Origin: Vibrio sp. qd031
GTDB lineage: Bacteria > Pseudomonadota > Gammaproteobacteria > Enterobacterales > Vibrionaceae
Reading direction: 5' to 3'
Assembly: GCF_002100145.1 (NCBI RefSeq)
Contig: NZ_JXQD01000008.1
Location: 62,001-126,000, forward strand
DNA length: 64,000 bases
Of this stretch, positions 53,668 to 62,903 are shown one piece after another. Within the stretch, counting starts at the first letter, position 1. Each line of letters starts with the position of its first letter. Under the pieces are notes generated by a model. That model made no database searches. It was not told the origin of the DNA and saw nothing but the letters and a program-made list of their open reading frames with translations. The translations under genes and the position numbers were made by a program.

Positions 53668-54606
53668 CTAACCCTTGTAAATCTTAGGGTTAAATGCGTC
53701 TCTGAGCCAGTCACCCAGTAAGTTAATCACCAGCACCAACAAGATGAGTACCACACCAGGGAACACCGTGATCCACCAAGCACCAGAGAAAATGTACTTA
53801 AAGCCAGTACTGATTAGGGCACCCAATGACGGCTGCTCTACTGGCAATCCTAAGCCTAGGAATGACAGCGCCGCTTCCGACATAATGGCGTTAGCTATCT
53901 GAACCGTTGAAATTACTAGGATGGGCGACAAACAGTTTGGCAGAATATGACGGAACATAATACGTGGGGCTTTAAAACCCATCACGCGAGCCGCTTCTAC
54001 GTACTCTTTCTTCTTCTCTGCCAATACTGAGGCGCGAATCGTACGCGCATACTGTGGCCATTCCGCAATGCCGATAATCACTACCAACATGATAACTGCG
54101 TATTGACTGTAGAACTCACTACCAAAGCTCGCTTTGAAAATCGCTGAGACAATGATTGCCACCATCATGGTTGAAAACGACAGCTGAATGTCCGCAAAGC
54201 GCATCAAAAAGCTATCGATTCGACCACCAAAGTAGCCAGACGACAACCCAATAATGATGCCTAAGATGAGCTGCAAGCCCACCGCAAGGAAACCAATGGT
54301 CAACGACAGTCGTGAACCATAGAGAATGGTCGAGAAAATGTCACGGCCCTGCTCATCGGTACCCAACAAAAAGCGCTCTTCACCATACTCCATCCAAGAT
54401 GGTGGAAGCTCGGAGTCCATAATGTCAATCGAGCTGAGATCATAAGGGTCGGTCGGCGACAGGATTGGAGCAAACAATGCCATTATCAAAAAGCAGGCAA
54501 ATACGGCGGCACTGAACATCGCCACTTTGTCTCGTAAGAAGTAGTACACGAGATCAGAGTTCTTAAAACGTTCCCAGCGACTCGGAGCTTTTACTGCGTG
54601 TTCCAT
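53668..54606 (-). CDS. Peptide/opine ABC transporter permease (DppC-like)
   Basis: 312 aa, six helices. The permease signature EAARVMGFKAPRIMFRHILPN is the EAA loop that docks on the ATPase. The OppC-type N-terminal tail is present (DLVYYFLRDKVAMFSA). It ends the operon and starts 2 bases after dppB. The substrate is likely short peptides; dipeptide versus other cannot be told from sequence. Confidence 0.92.
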   Translation of the reverse strand: MEHAVKAPSRWERFKNSDLVYYFLRDKVAMFSAAVFACFLIMALFAPILSPTDPYDLSSIDIMDSELPPSWMEYGEERFLLGTDEQGRDIFSTILYGSRLSLTIGFLAVGLQLILGIIIGLSSGYFGGRIDSFLMRFADIQLSFSTMMVAIIVSAIFKASFGSEFYSQYAVIMLVVIIGIAEWPQYARTIRASVLAEKKKEYVEAARVMGFKAPRIMFRHILPNCLSPILVISTVQIANAIMSEAALSFLGLGLPVEQPSLGALISTGFKYIFSGAWWITVFPGVVLILLVLVINLLGDWLRDAFNPKIYKG

Positions 54607-54608
54607 GA

Positions 54609-55586
54609 TTAGGCTCCTTTTCCGGTTAGATTCACGGTTGGGTTAATCACCCCATACAGAAGATCGACAATGGTATTGGTTACGACAAAAATAAGGCCAA
54701 CGAAAATAACATACGCAGTAATAAGTGGCGTATCTACGCGGTTAATCGCATCTAAGAATAGAAAGCCCATTCCTGGCCACTGGAATACTGTCTCGGTCAA
54801 AATGGTGTACGCCACCATAGTACCTATTTGCACACCACCGACAGTAAGCACTGGAAGCATGGTATTTTTCAGCGCGTGTTGATAATAAATTTTATTCAGC
54901 GCTAAGCCTTTAGCTTTACCAAACTTGATGTATTCAGAACTGAGCACTTCTAACATTTCAGAGCGAACTAAACGGATAAACAATGGCAGCATTATCGACG
55001 CGAGAGCAATACTTGGCAGAACCAAGTGCATAAGGCCGTCGTAGGTAAAGAAGCCTGAATCCCAGCCAAGAATATCGCTGGTTTCTCCACGTCCATAGGA
55101 CGGGAACCAACCGAGTTCGATGGAGAATACATACATCAACATGATGGCGGTTAAAAATACAGGAATCGATATACCCACTGAACTCATCGCCATAACAAAC
55201 TTGGTAAACCAATTTTTTGGATGAATTGCCGCGTAGACCCCAAGCGGAATGGACAGTACGACAATAATAATTGTCGCGCCAATAACCAACTCCAGCGTAG
55301 CAGGGAGTTTATCTAGAATGACATCGACCGCAGGACGTTTAAAGGTGTAACTAGTGCCTAAGTCACCTTGCACTGCGTTAACTAAAAATCGTGCGTATTT
55401 GGTTATAAAGGGATCATTAAGCCCCAGCTCATCACGCAATGCTTGACGTTCAGCCTCCGAAACGGATTGACCAACCAACTCACGCAATGGATCACCTAGG
55501 TTGTCTTGAATGGCAAAGGCCACCAAGCTGATCACAAACATCACTATCAGCGCCTGATATAGGCGTTTGACCAGAAACGAAAACAT
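54609..55586 (-). CDS. Peptide ABC transporter permease (DppB-like)
   Basis: 325 aa with the OppB/DppB N-terminus (KRLYQALIVMFVISLVAFAI) and an EAA-type loop KFGKAKGLALNKIYYQHALKN. Forms the inner-membrane channel with the DppC-like protein. It is separated from the binding-protein gene by 193 bases that contain a hairpin. Confidence 0.92.
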   Translation of the reverse strand: MFSFLVKRLYQALIVMFVISLVAFAIQDNLGDPLRELVGQSVSEAERQALRDELGLNDPFITKYARFLVNAVQGDLGTSYTFKRPAVDVILDKLPATLELVIGATIIIVVLSIPLGVYAAIHPKNWFTKFVMAMSSVGISIPVFLTAIMLMYVFSIELGWFPSYGRGETSDILGWDSGFFTYDGLMHLVLPSIALASIMLPLFIRLVRSEMLEVLSSEYIKFGKAKGLALNKIYYQHALKNTMLPVLTVGGVQIGTMVAYTILTETVFQWPGMGFLFLDAINRVDTPLITAYVIFVGLIFVVTNTIVDLLYGVINPTVNLTGKGA

Positions 55587-55721
55587 TCCTTTGCCCCTTT
55601 GTGTTTCAATCTGAGAATAATTTCAGTCTTAAAAATGGCACCTAACCCGACTGAAAAAAGGCTAAGCACCAAAAAACGACGTAGTGTCTTTTTAAACTTT
55701 TATTCACTAACTTGGCAAATT

Positions 55722-55747
55722 AAGGGGGAACCGAGTTCCCCCTTTTA
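55722..55747. terminator. Hairpin between the binding-protein and permease genes
   Basis: AAGGGGGAA (55722-55730), loop CCGAG, TTCCCCCTT (55736-55744). It lies 33 bases beyond the stop of the binding-protein gene. Such intra-operon hairpins give partial termination or protect the upstream transcript, so that more binding protein than permease is made. Confidence 0.7.
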
Positions 55748-55779
55748 TTACCTATTTTTTGGCTTATTCAGCCAGTCCA

Positions 55780-57333
55780 TTACTTAACAACTAGGTCGCC
55801 AAAGTAAGGGAAGTTCATGCCGTTGATGATTGGTTTAATATCAACGTTGCTTTTCGCAGCCCAAGAAGGATCCTGCCAGTGTAGAGGAACAAACGCTGCC
55901 TCATCGAACAAGATTTGCTCAACTTTCTTCAGCATGTCGCTACGCTTAGCAAGGTCAGTCTCTTTGTTAGACATTTCTACTAGCTCATCAACTTCAGAGT
56001 TAGAGTAGTAACCACAGTTGTATTGACCTTTACCTGTCTCCGCATTGCGAGTCATCGCTAGGATCTCAGTGAAGTTTGCAGAATCTTCTGTATCTGGGTG
56101 CCAACCGATCATCATCATGTCTGCAGCACACTTATCAAACTCTGGCCAGTACTGTGCTTTAGGCATAGTTTTAAGGTCCACTTTGATACCGATTTTAGAC
56201 AGCATTGCAGCAGAAGCTTGTGCAATCTTGTCGTCGTTTACGTAACGGTTGTTTGGCGCCATCATAGTTAGCGTAAAGCCGTTTTCGTAACCGGCTTCTT
56301 TCATCAGCATCTTAGCTTTGTTTAGGTCAAAGCGAGGCTTAAGTGCATCGTTGTAACCCGCGTAACCTACAGGGCTCTGTTGAGCTGCCGCTGTTGCTGC
56401 GCCTTTCATAACCTTGTCAGCAATACCTTGGTTATTGATAGCGTATGTGATCGCTTGACGAACACGCGCATCTTTAAGTGCAGGGTTGCTGTTTTGGTTC
56501 ATTTGGAACGTGATGATACGAGTACCAGGCATAGTGAACAGGTCTACGTTCTTCGCGCTTTCGATACGGTTGTAGTCGTTTGGACCTACAGGTGCAATCA
56601 TATCAACGTCGCCAGAGAGAAGTGCAGCAACACGTGTTGCGTCTTCTTTGATTGGCACAAGCGTTAGCTTGTCTACGTTACCTTCTGATGCTGTATCCCA
56701 GTAGCCGTCAAAACGTTCAAATTCAACTTTAACGCCTTGTTCACGAGAGACCACTTTAAAGGCACCTGTACCAGACAAGTTGGTTGATGCAAAAGAGTTA
56801 CCGTGCTTAACGATATCGCCTTTGTCAGCACCGTTTGCGTCAGTACCTGTGTAGAACTTGCTGTCCATTGGGAAAATGTACGTCGCAACGTTTTCTACCA
56901 ATGGGTAAACGCCATCGGTTTTAATCTCAACCGTGAAATCGTCTACTTTAGTCAGTGATACGAGTGGAGCGAAGATGCCTTTGAAGTCCGCAGACTTTTT
57001 AAGACGGTCAAACGTCCATACCACGTCATCAGCAGTAAAGTCATTGCCAGAGTGGAACTTAACGCCTTTGCGCAGGTTAAAACGCATAGTGGTGTCATCG
57101 ACACGTTCCCAAGATTCAGCCAAACGAGGTTCAAACTCCATGCTCGCGTTAAAACGAACCAATGGGTCAAACGTCATGTGAGCAAGCTGTATGATGCCGC
57201 CCGATAGCTGCTCTTGAATGTCTAATGATACCGGATCGGCATCGTAAGCAACTGTAATATCTGCTGCTGCAGCGCTAAATGCTAGACCAGCTGTAGCCAG
57301 TGCTAAAGCAATTTTGCTCTTAATGGTTTTCAT
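55780..57333 (-). CDS. Periplasmic peptide-binding protein (family 5, DppA/OppA-like)
   Basis: 517 aa with a clear Sec signal (KIALALATAGLAFSAAAA). It has the family 5 features: FDPLVRFNASMEFEPRLAESW, then FNLRKGVKFHSGNDFTADDVVWTF and ARVRQAITYAIN. It delivers the ligand to the DppBC-like permease. Codon use looks like that of a highly expressed gene. Confidence 0.93.
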   Translation of the reverse strand: MKTIKSKIALALATAGLAFSAAAADITVAYDADPVSLDIQEQLSGGIIQLAHMTFDPLVRFNASMEFEPRLAESWERVDDTTMRFNLRKGVKFHSGNDFTADDVVWTFDRLKKSADFKGIFAPLVSLTKVDDFTVEIKTDGVYPLVENVATYIFPMDSKFYTGTDANGADKGDIVKHGNSFASTNLSGTGAFKVVSREQGVKVEFERFDGYWDTASEGNVDKLTLVPIKEDATRVAALLSGDVDMIAPVGPNDYNRIESAKNVDLFTMPGTRIITFQMNQNSNPALKDARVRQAITYAINNQGIADKVMKGAATAAAQQSPVGYAGYNDALKPRFDLNKAKMLMKEAGYENGFTLTMMAPNNRYVNDDKIAQASAAMLSKIGIKVDLKTMPKAQYWPEFDKCAADMMMIGWHPDTEDSANFTEILAMTRNAETGKGQYNCGYYSNSEVDELVEMSNKETDLAKRSDMLKKVEQILFDEAAFVPLHWQDPSWAAKSNVDIKPIINGMNFPYFGDLVVK

Positions 57334-57420
57334 TGCATAACTCCTTATGCGGGAATGTCTTCCCTGTTAGTTGTGTTTGCTTCTGTAATTTTTAATGCGC
57401 TCACGCGCTCACCAAACCTG

Positions 57421-59151
57421 CTAAACGGCAGCAGATTCAGTAATTGGGTCTTCGTTACGTAGCCCTTTAAATTCAGGCATCAACGAAATAAGTTGCTGAC
57501 TGTATTCATGCTGTGGAGACTCAAACAGCGCTTCTGTTGGCGCAACTTCAAGCAAGGTCCCCATTTTCATCACCCCAATTCGGTCACACATCTGTCGAAT
57601 AACCGGTAAATCGTGGCTGATGAACAACATGGTAAGATTTAACTCATCTTGCAAATCCTTCAACAAATTAAGAATTTGCGCTTGTACGGATACATCCAAT
57701 GCAGACGTTGGCTCATCACAAATCAAAAGACGTGGACGAGTCGCTAATGCGCGAGCAATGGAAATACGTTGTCTCTGTCCGCCAGAGAATTCGTGTGGAT
57801 ATTTCACCGCGGCCATACGGCCCAACCCAACATGATCAAGCAGGTCGTTCACGATTTCACGGGTTTGGGCTTCATTGCGAGTGAGTTTATGGAATCGAAT
57901 TGGCTCAGCAATGATGTCAAAGATCTTCATTCGAGGGTTCATTGACGTATACGGATTTTGGAACACCATCTGCATCTGACGACGCAACGGACGACGCTCT
58001 TTTTCAGATTTAAGCGCGGTCATGTCAATGCCTTCAAAGGTGACTTTGCCTTCATTAGGCTCGTAGAGTCCCGCGATAACACGAGCGATGGTCGATTTCC
58101 CTGAACCCGACTCACCGACTAACCCGAATGTCTCACCTTCGTGCACTTCAAAGCTCACGTCATTCGACGCTTGCACATATTCGCGACGACTTTCAAACAA
58201 AGAATCTTTGGTGACAAAACGAAGACTCACGTTTTCTACATTAAGCAATGGGCCCGTGTACTCACGATCGTCCTGGCTTTGTCCTAACCAGTGGTTTTTC
58301 ACATCTAGAGGCTCCATTTCTGTTGCTTCTTCGATGTAACTGACCAATGGAAAACGGTCTAGCTTTGCGTCAGAGCGTGGAACCGCAGAAATCAAACTAC
58401 GGGTATAAGAGTGGTCTGGATCGCCAAGCACTTTCGCTGTTGGACCAAACTCAACCAAATCACCACGGTACATAACCGCGACTTTATCGGTTACGTTAGA
58501 TACGACTCCCATATCGTGAGTGACAAGCATGCAACCGACATTATTTTCAATACATAAATCACGGATCAGTGTCAGTATTTGATCTTGGATGGATACATCT
58601 AGTGCCGTAGTCGGCTCATCGGCAATGATCAGGTCGGGTTCGCCAGCAAGCGCAATCGCAATAACCACACGCTGACGCATACCGCCAGAAAACTGATGGG
58701 GATACTGTTTTAAACGATTCTCAGGCTGCGGAATGCCAACTTGCTTCATTAAAGAAAGGGCGCGTTGATACGCCTCGTCTTGCGAGACATTCATATTGGC
58801 ATGAATGGTTTCGGTTAGCTGATGCTCGACAGTAAATAATGGATTTAGCGAGGTCATAGGATCTTGGAAAATGAACCCTATTTTTGACCCTCGAACGCTG
58901 CGCATCTGCTCGGGGGTGAGTCCCGATATTTTTTCACCGTCAAGAAACACATCGCCACTGGCAATGCGCCCTGGTGGGCTCAGCAAATCAATCACAGCAT
59001 TTCCTACTGTCGATTTACCCGCACCAGATTCACCAACAACACCCACGATCTCCCCTCGCTCGATGTTGAAACTTAACGACTTTACTGCGGCGAGAACGCC
59101 ATGACGCGACGGGTATTCAATCCGAAGGTTTTTTACTTCTAATAGTGACAT
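57421..59151 (-). CDS. Fused double ATPase of the peptide ABC transporter (DppD-DppF-like)
   Basis: 576 aa with two ABC domains in one chain. Domain 1 (about 1-260) has GESGAGKSTVGNAV, FSGGMRQRVVIAIAL and ADEPTTALDV. Domain 2 (about 300-560) has GESGSGKSTIARVI, FSGGQRQRISIARAL and CDEPTSALDV. Both have intact Walker A, signature and Walker B. In E. coli these are separate DppD and DppF proteins. It is the first gene of the four-gene operon, 87 bases upstream of the binding-protein gene. Confidence 0.95.
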   Translation of the reverse strand: MSLLEVKNLRIEYPSRHGVLAAVKSLSFNIERGEIVGVVGESGAGKSTVGNAVIDLLSPPGRIASGDVFLDGEKISGLTPEQMRSVRGSKIGFIFQDPMTSLNPLFTVEHQLTETIHANMNVSQDEAYQRALSLMKQVGIPQPENRLKQYPHQFSGGMRQRVVIAIALAGEPDLIIADEPTTALDVSIQDQILTLIRDLCIENNVGCMLVTHDMGVVSNVTDKVAVMYRGDLVEFGPTAKVLGDPDHSYTRSLISAVPRSDAKLDRFPLVSYIEEATEMEPLDVKNHWLGQSQDDREYTGPLLNVENVSLRFVTKDSLFESRREYVQASNDVSFEVHEGETFGLVGESGSGKSTIARVIAGLYEPNEGKVTFEGIDMTALKSEKERRPLRRQMQMVFQNPYTSMNPRMKIFDIIAEPIRFHKLTRNEAQTREIVNDLLDHVGLGRMAAVKYPHEFSGGQRQRISIARALATRPRLLICDEPTSALDVSVQAQILNLLKDLQDELNLTMLFISHDLPVIRQMCDRIGVMKMGTLLEVAPTEALFESPQHEYSQQLISLMPEFKGLRNEDPITESAAV

Positions 59152-59598
59152 GCACCAGACCTCTACTGCCGGCAGCTTCCTGCTCTGTCTGCAACTAATA
59201 ATTGTGTCAGAATAGTTTCTGATTCTTATCTATGGCAGAACAATCTGGCAAATAACTCACAGAAAAGCAACATTTAATCGCTAAAAAGTTAAATTTGTAC
59301 AGATTTTAGGCACGATTGATGCTTGATTCGTAGGTTTTCATGAATTTTTATTCTGAAGTGCAAAAAAGCAAACGTTTACGCTGTGATCGAGGTTCTAGTT
59401 ACAACGCTAATTGGCCGTTTTTAGGCGTAAATGCAATGTGCATAACCATTCACCTGAAGCCAGTAACAGTTTAGAAACAAACCCTACCAAATACAAAAAT
59501 ACAGACCCATATAACTAGCAATGGCACTATTAATCAGCAATAAACACCACGAAACACCCTGTAGTGCAGAGCTATACTTTGCATGGATTATTATAAAC
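59152..59598. other. Intergenic region upstream of the peptide transporter operon
   Basis: About 450 bases without a gene. It must contain the operon promoter. I saw no convincing open frame, hairpin or repeat in it. Confidence 0.6.
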
Positions 59599-60183
59599 CT
59601 AACCTAGATAGCTTTTTACGCCGTCAAGCAACATTTGCGTGGAGATCATAATCAGTAGTAACCCCATCAGTCGCTCGATGGCTTTCAGGCCGCGTTCACC
59701 CAGCAACTTATGGAAAAAGTTATAGAACATCAAAATAATAAAGGTCGCAAACCAAGCGAGAAACACCGACAAAGATAGCTCAAGCATTTGATTTGGATAT
59801 TGATTGGAGAGCAATAGGATTGAAGCGATCACTGAAGGGCCAGCAATCATAGGGATTGCCATGGGGACGAAAAATGGTTCCTCACCCGCCGCCAGAGATA
59901 CAACGCCTCCGGGTTGAGGAAAGATCATTCGAATGGCAATAACAAAAAGGATAACACCACCCGAAATACTCAATGTTTCTGGTTGTACATTTAAAAACTT
60001 AAGGATTGATTGCCCAGCGAACAAAAACAACATGAGTATCGCAAGAGCAAATAATAGCTCTCGAACTAACACTTTACGACGTCTTTTGGGATCGAGGTGT
60101 TTTAGGATGGATAGGACAATAGGCAAATTGCCCAGTGGATCCATGATCAAAAACATCATGGTTGCAGCTGACAATATGTCCAT
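59599..60183 (-). CDS. MarC/YhgN-family membrane protein
   Basis: 194 aa, six helices, with the family features MDPLGNLPIVLSIL near the N-terminus and GGVILFVIAIRMIF in the middle. MarC proteins are inner-membrane proteins of unresolved transport role; this one is closest to YhgN by its start and the FVPMAIPMIAGPSVIA loop. It stands alone on the minus strand. Confidence 0.88.
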   Translation of the reverse strand: MDILSAATMMFLIMDPLGNLPIVLSILKHLDPKRRRKVLVRELLFALAILMLFLFAGQSILKFLNVQPETLSISGGVILFVIAIRMIFPQPGGVVSLAAGEEPFFVPMAIPMIAGPSVIASILLLSNQYPNQMLELSLSVFLAWFATFIILMFYNFFHKLLGERGLKAIERLMGLLLIMISTQMLLDGVKSYLG

Positions 60184-60223
60184 TCTTCTCTCCCAGACTC
60201 GGCGTCGTAAATTGCTGTTTAAA

Positions 60224-60472
60224 TTAGTGGTTGCACACTCGATGCGCTTGGGTTTGCCACTTACCGTCTACTTCAACAATTTTTTCGCGTGATTGGAAAA
60301 AAGTAATGATCGCGTCAAACGACAGTCTATCTTGACTGCAAGTGTGAAATTGATATGACGATCCATACTCGCCATCGAGCCAAGATTTGAGCTCACTCAA
60401 CGTCATCGGAGTTTCTGTCAGTTTTTTCAATATCGTATGCCCATGTAGACTGGACAATGTGGTGTGTGTCAT
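60224..60472 (-). CDS. YecH-like metal-binding protein (DUF2492)
   Basis: 82 aa from ATG 60472, with GAGG 5 bases upstream. The pattern HGHTILKKLTE, then LDGEYGSSYQFHTCS and the C-terminal His/Cys (HRVCNH) match the YecH family. The function is unknown; the His/Cys residues suggest metal binding. Confidence 0.82.
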   Translation of the reverse strand: MTHTTLSSLHGHTILKKLTETPMTLSELKSWLDGEYGSSYQFHTCSQDRLSFDAIITFFQSREKIVEVDGKWQTQAHRVCNH

Positions 60473-60532
60473 AGGAACCTCATACTTAATATGCGCGAAG
60501 TGTACCACTGCCACTAACGATTGAAAATGACT

Positions 60533-61165
60533 CTAAACGAGTGAAACCACCATGCCCAATTGCGCACAGCAATAGCATGTCATGGTTAAACGTGAATACC
60601 TGCGCTGATGCGCGACATAAGGATTTTTTGAAATCGCGAAAAAGAGTCCCGCTAGGATGAATAGCACACTACTGATCATGGCGAACACATGCTGCAAACT
60701 GGGTTCAGATAACCATACTTGAGCAGACACAGACAACAGCTGCAACATCATGATCCCCATTATAATTACGGGCAGTAGCACTTTATCCAATACAGGAAGT
60801 AATAGCAGGATCACTATGACAGCAACTGCTATCACCACAATAGGCAACCACCAACTAACCATAGTATCGAGTTGCATCCAAATAGCTTTGCTATAACAGA
60901 TGTAAGCGATGGTGTGCAGGAGAAACATAGAGGGTACCGCTGAATCATTGAGCTTTAACACCCACTCTCCACAGTAGCCAAACAGCAAAGCGGTAATAAC
61001 CCAGAACAATGGTGCAGACGTTGAAAACGCTTCAGGGGTAACCAATAGCGCAGTAACGATCAGTGAAGGGGTCATGACCAACAGGCTGAACCCACCAATT
61101 GCGCTATTGCGATTATTACTAACGATTTGAGCTAGCGCGAATAGAATATAAAAAATCCAAATCAC
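60533..61165 (-). CDS. YhhN-like multi-pass membrane protein
   Basis: 210 aa with about seven or eight helices and few charged residues. Size and topology fit the YhhN/TMEM86 family, some of which hydrolyse lysoplasmalogen; the match LFWVITALLFGYCGEWVLKL is weak. No signal for a different family. Confidence 0.5.
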   Translation of the reverse strand: MIWIFYILFALAQIVSNNRNSAIGGFSLLVMTPSLIVTALLVTPEAFSTSAPLFWVITALLFGYCGEWVLKLNDSAVPSMFLLHTIAYICYSKAIWMQLDTMVSWWLPIVVIAVAVIVILLLLPVLDKVLLPVIIMGIMMLQLLSVSAQVWLSEPSLQHVFAMISSVLFILAGLFFAISKNPYVAHQRRYSRLTMTCYCCAQLGMVVSLV

Positions 61166-61828
61166 TGTGACGTTCTCATGCTTGTAGGTCGCCTAGTGTA
61201 GTGAAGCTCGATAAAGCATTCACCGCTTTTGTACTTAGGATTGATCAATATCTCATTATTTTTGAGCCAACCGGTATAACCATAAAAAAATTCAGCTACT
61301 TCTCTGACTTCCCAGAATCTATCTATAAGCACTGACTAACTATTGAAATTGGCAAACACAGCTCATTTAAAACGTGCCTAACCCAAATAAATAACCACAT
61401 TTAATCATTAAAAAACATACAGTTAAAATTCACCACAAATCGAAAAGCCAATTTTAAAGGCTAGTGATCAATTCTATCGACTAACCTTACTTTCTCCACA
61501 CAAATAGGCCCAAGTTTGAAATTTGACACCTTTAGTTGCGAGTTAGTATCAATAACAAGAAAAATAACCCACATAAATAGACCATTCAGTCACATAAGGA
61601 ACCAAATAGACTCACAACCCCACCAAACTTAAAGACAACCTATTAAATACATTATATATCAACAGTTTAAATGCCAATAAAAAAACAAACAACGAAAAAG
61701 CAAACGTTTGCATATCATTTTAAAACCCAATTTATGAGTGATTATCAATAAAATCAAATAAAAGCTTGCAAAGTTTAACCGTATTAGGTATTTTTTATAC
61801 AGCGCACAAAAATTCTACAGGAGGATAT
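61166..61828. other. Long AT-rich intergenic region upstream of a 25-aa gene
   Basis: About 660 bases, very AT-rich, without a convincing gene on either strand. Close to its end TTGCAA and a TATTTT/TATAC box, about 17 bases apart (from about 61768), could form the promoter of the small gene. Confidence 0.5.
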
Positions 61829-61906
61829 ATGACACAATCACAAGTTAAAGGATTGGTAATGATCGTTCTGACCATTGGTTTCATGAGTATTCCAGCACTG
61901 GTCTAA
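61829..61906 (+). CDS. 25-aa hydrophobic membrane peptide
   Basis: ATG at 61829 is preceded at 6 bases by CAGGAGGA, close to a perfect ribosome binding site. The 25-residue product begins MTQSQVKGLVMIVL and ends SIPALV, a single membrane helix with a short polar N-terminus. A strong terminator follows 27 bases after its stop. The site, stop and terminator make a compact transcription unit, so I take it as real. No known family recognised. Confidence 0.75.
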   Translation: MTQSQVKGLVMIVLTIGFMSIPALV

Positions 61907-61932
61907 TCGACTTAGCGAACAATCTACTGCCT

Positions 61933-61976
61933 ATTACGAAAAAGGGGTATGCCATGGCATACCCCTTTTTCGTAAT
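61933..61976. terminator. 44-bp perfect palindrome, bidirectional terminator
   Basis: The sequence reads the same on both strands from 61933 to 61976, with AAAAAGGGG on one arm and CCCCTTTTT on the other and CATG at the centre. It can end both the 25-aa gene and the opposite minus-strand gene at 61993. Confidence 0.9.
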
Positions 61977-61992
61977 GAGTCAATTATCTGCA

Positions 61993-62355
61993 TCAATCAA
62001 GTTTGATGGCGTGCCAATTGTTATAATAAAAGACTAGCGCGGCTCCGGTAAGTAGGATCACCAGGGCGATGGCTACTCCCCAAATGATTCTGCCACTATT
62101 TGGCGTCAGCTCTTTCTCGCACTCACGAGCAGCCTGTTTAAACGCCTCTGGGTCGTCCAATGTATAGTACTCTTCATGAACCACTTTATTGCGAATCGTA
62201 GCGATATAGCGAAGTTTTTTGATGATATCGTGCGGTAAGCGCTCTTCAACGCTATTAATCAGCTGATGTAAGCCTTTTCCTTCCGCATGAAACTGAGATT
62301 TAAGCAGCGCTTCAAGTCGGCGAGATCGACTCACTACAAGTTCAATGTCTGACAT
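61993..62355 (-). CDS. HEPN/DUF4145-like protein with a C-terminal membrane anchor
   Basis: About 120 aa from ATG 62355, AGGAG 7 bases upstream. The helical N-terminal 85 residues end in the motif YIATIRNKVVHEEYYT, the RNxxxH of HEPN/DUF4145 domains. A tail anchor (IIWGVAIALVILLTGAALVF) follows. The role is unknown. It is a core gene by context, not part of either island. Confidence 0.65.
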   Translation of the reverse strand: MSDIELVVSRSRRLEALLKSQFHAEGKGLHQLINSVEERLPHDIIKKLRYIATIRNKVVHEEYYTLDDPEAFKQAARECEKELTPNSGRIIWGVAIALVILLTGAALVFYYNNWHAIKLD

Positions 62356-62545
62356 AAGCACTCCTTTGTTGTCATTGGCATTTTAGAATACCACGCTTTT
62401 GCGGCAGTAAAATAAAACTGTATTGATTTTAACCTATTAGAATGTGAAGTCGCCAGAAGTTCCGCAAAAAGCTCACATCGACTCTTTTCTCTCGATCACA
62501 CGACAATTACACTGGCAATACTCACTACCAGCGAGGAGCAGCATC

Positions 62546-62878
62546 GTGCCTCTATACTTTCTTGTTGCCATAGCTCTATTGATTGCTTTGGGACTTTGGG
62601 TGTTCAGTCGGTTCTATCAAAAACACATACTTGGACAGCAAGCACCAGAACAGTGCGCAACAGTCGTCGTCATCGATAAACAGAGTGTTGATATAGACGA
62701 TGCAGCTATCGGCGAAGAAGACAAAGAGTACTGGATCTATGTGCAAAAAGGACGCTTGGGACCTAAGCGTGAGTTTCAAGTTGGCGTTCACTATTACCAC
62801 GCACTATCCCCTGGCGACAAAGGTGAACTCACCTACCAAGGTGGCAAGTTCATTCACTTTTCCCGCCACAAACAGTAA
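62546..62878 (+). CDS. DUF2500 membrane protein (YhhM-like)
   Basis: About 110 aa from GTG 62546, preceded by GAGGAG; the earlier frame from 62444 is not supported. It has one N-terminal helix (YFLVAIALLIALGLWVF) and then a small beta domain ending YHALSPGDKGELTYQGGKFI, the DUF2500 signature. The function of the family is unknown. Confidence 0.85.
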   Translation: MPLYFLVAIALLIALGLWVFSRFYQKHILGQQAPEQCATVVVIDKQSVDIDDAAIGEEDKEYWIYVQKGRLGPKREFQVGVHYYHALSPGDKGELTYQGGKFIHFSRHKQ

Positions 62879-62903
62879 CGCAACAACGTCTAAACCCTAC
62901 GCG

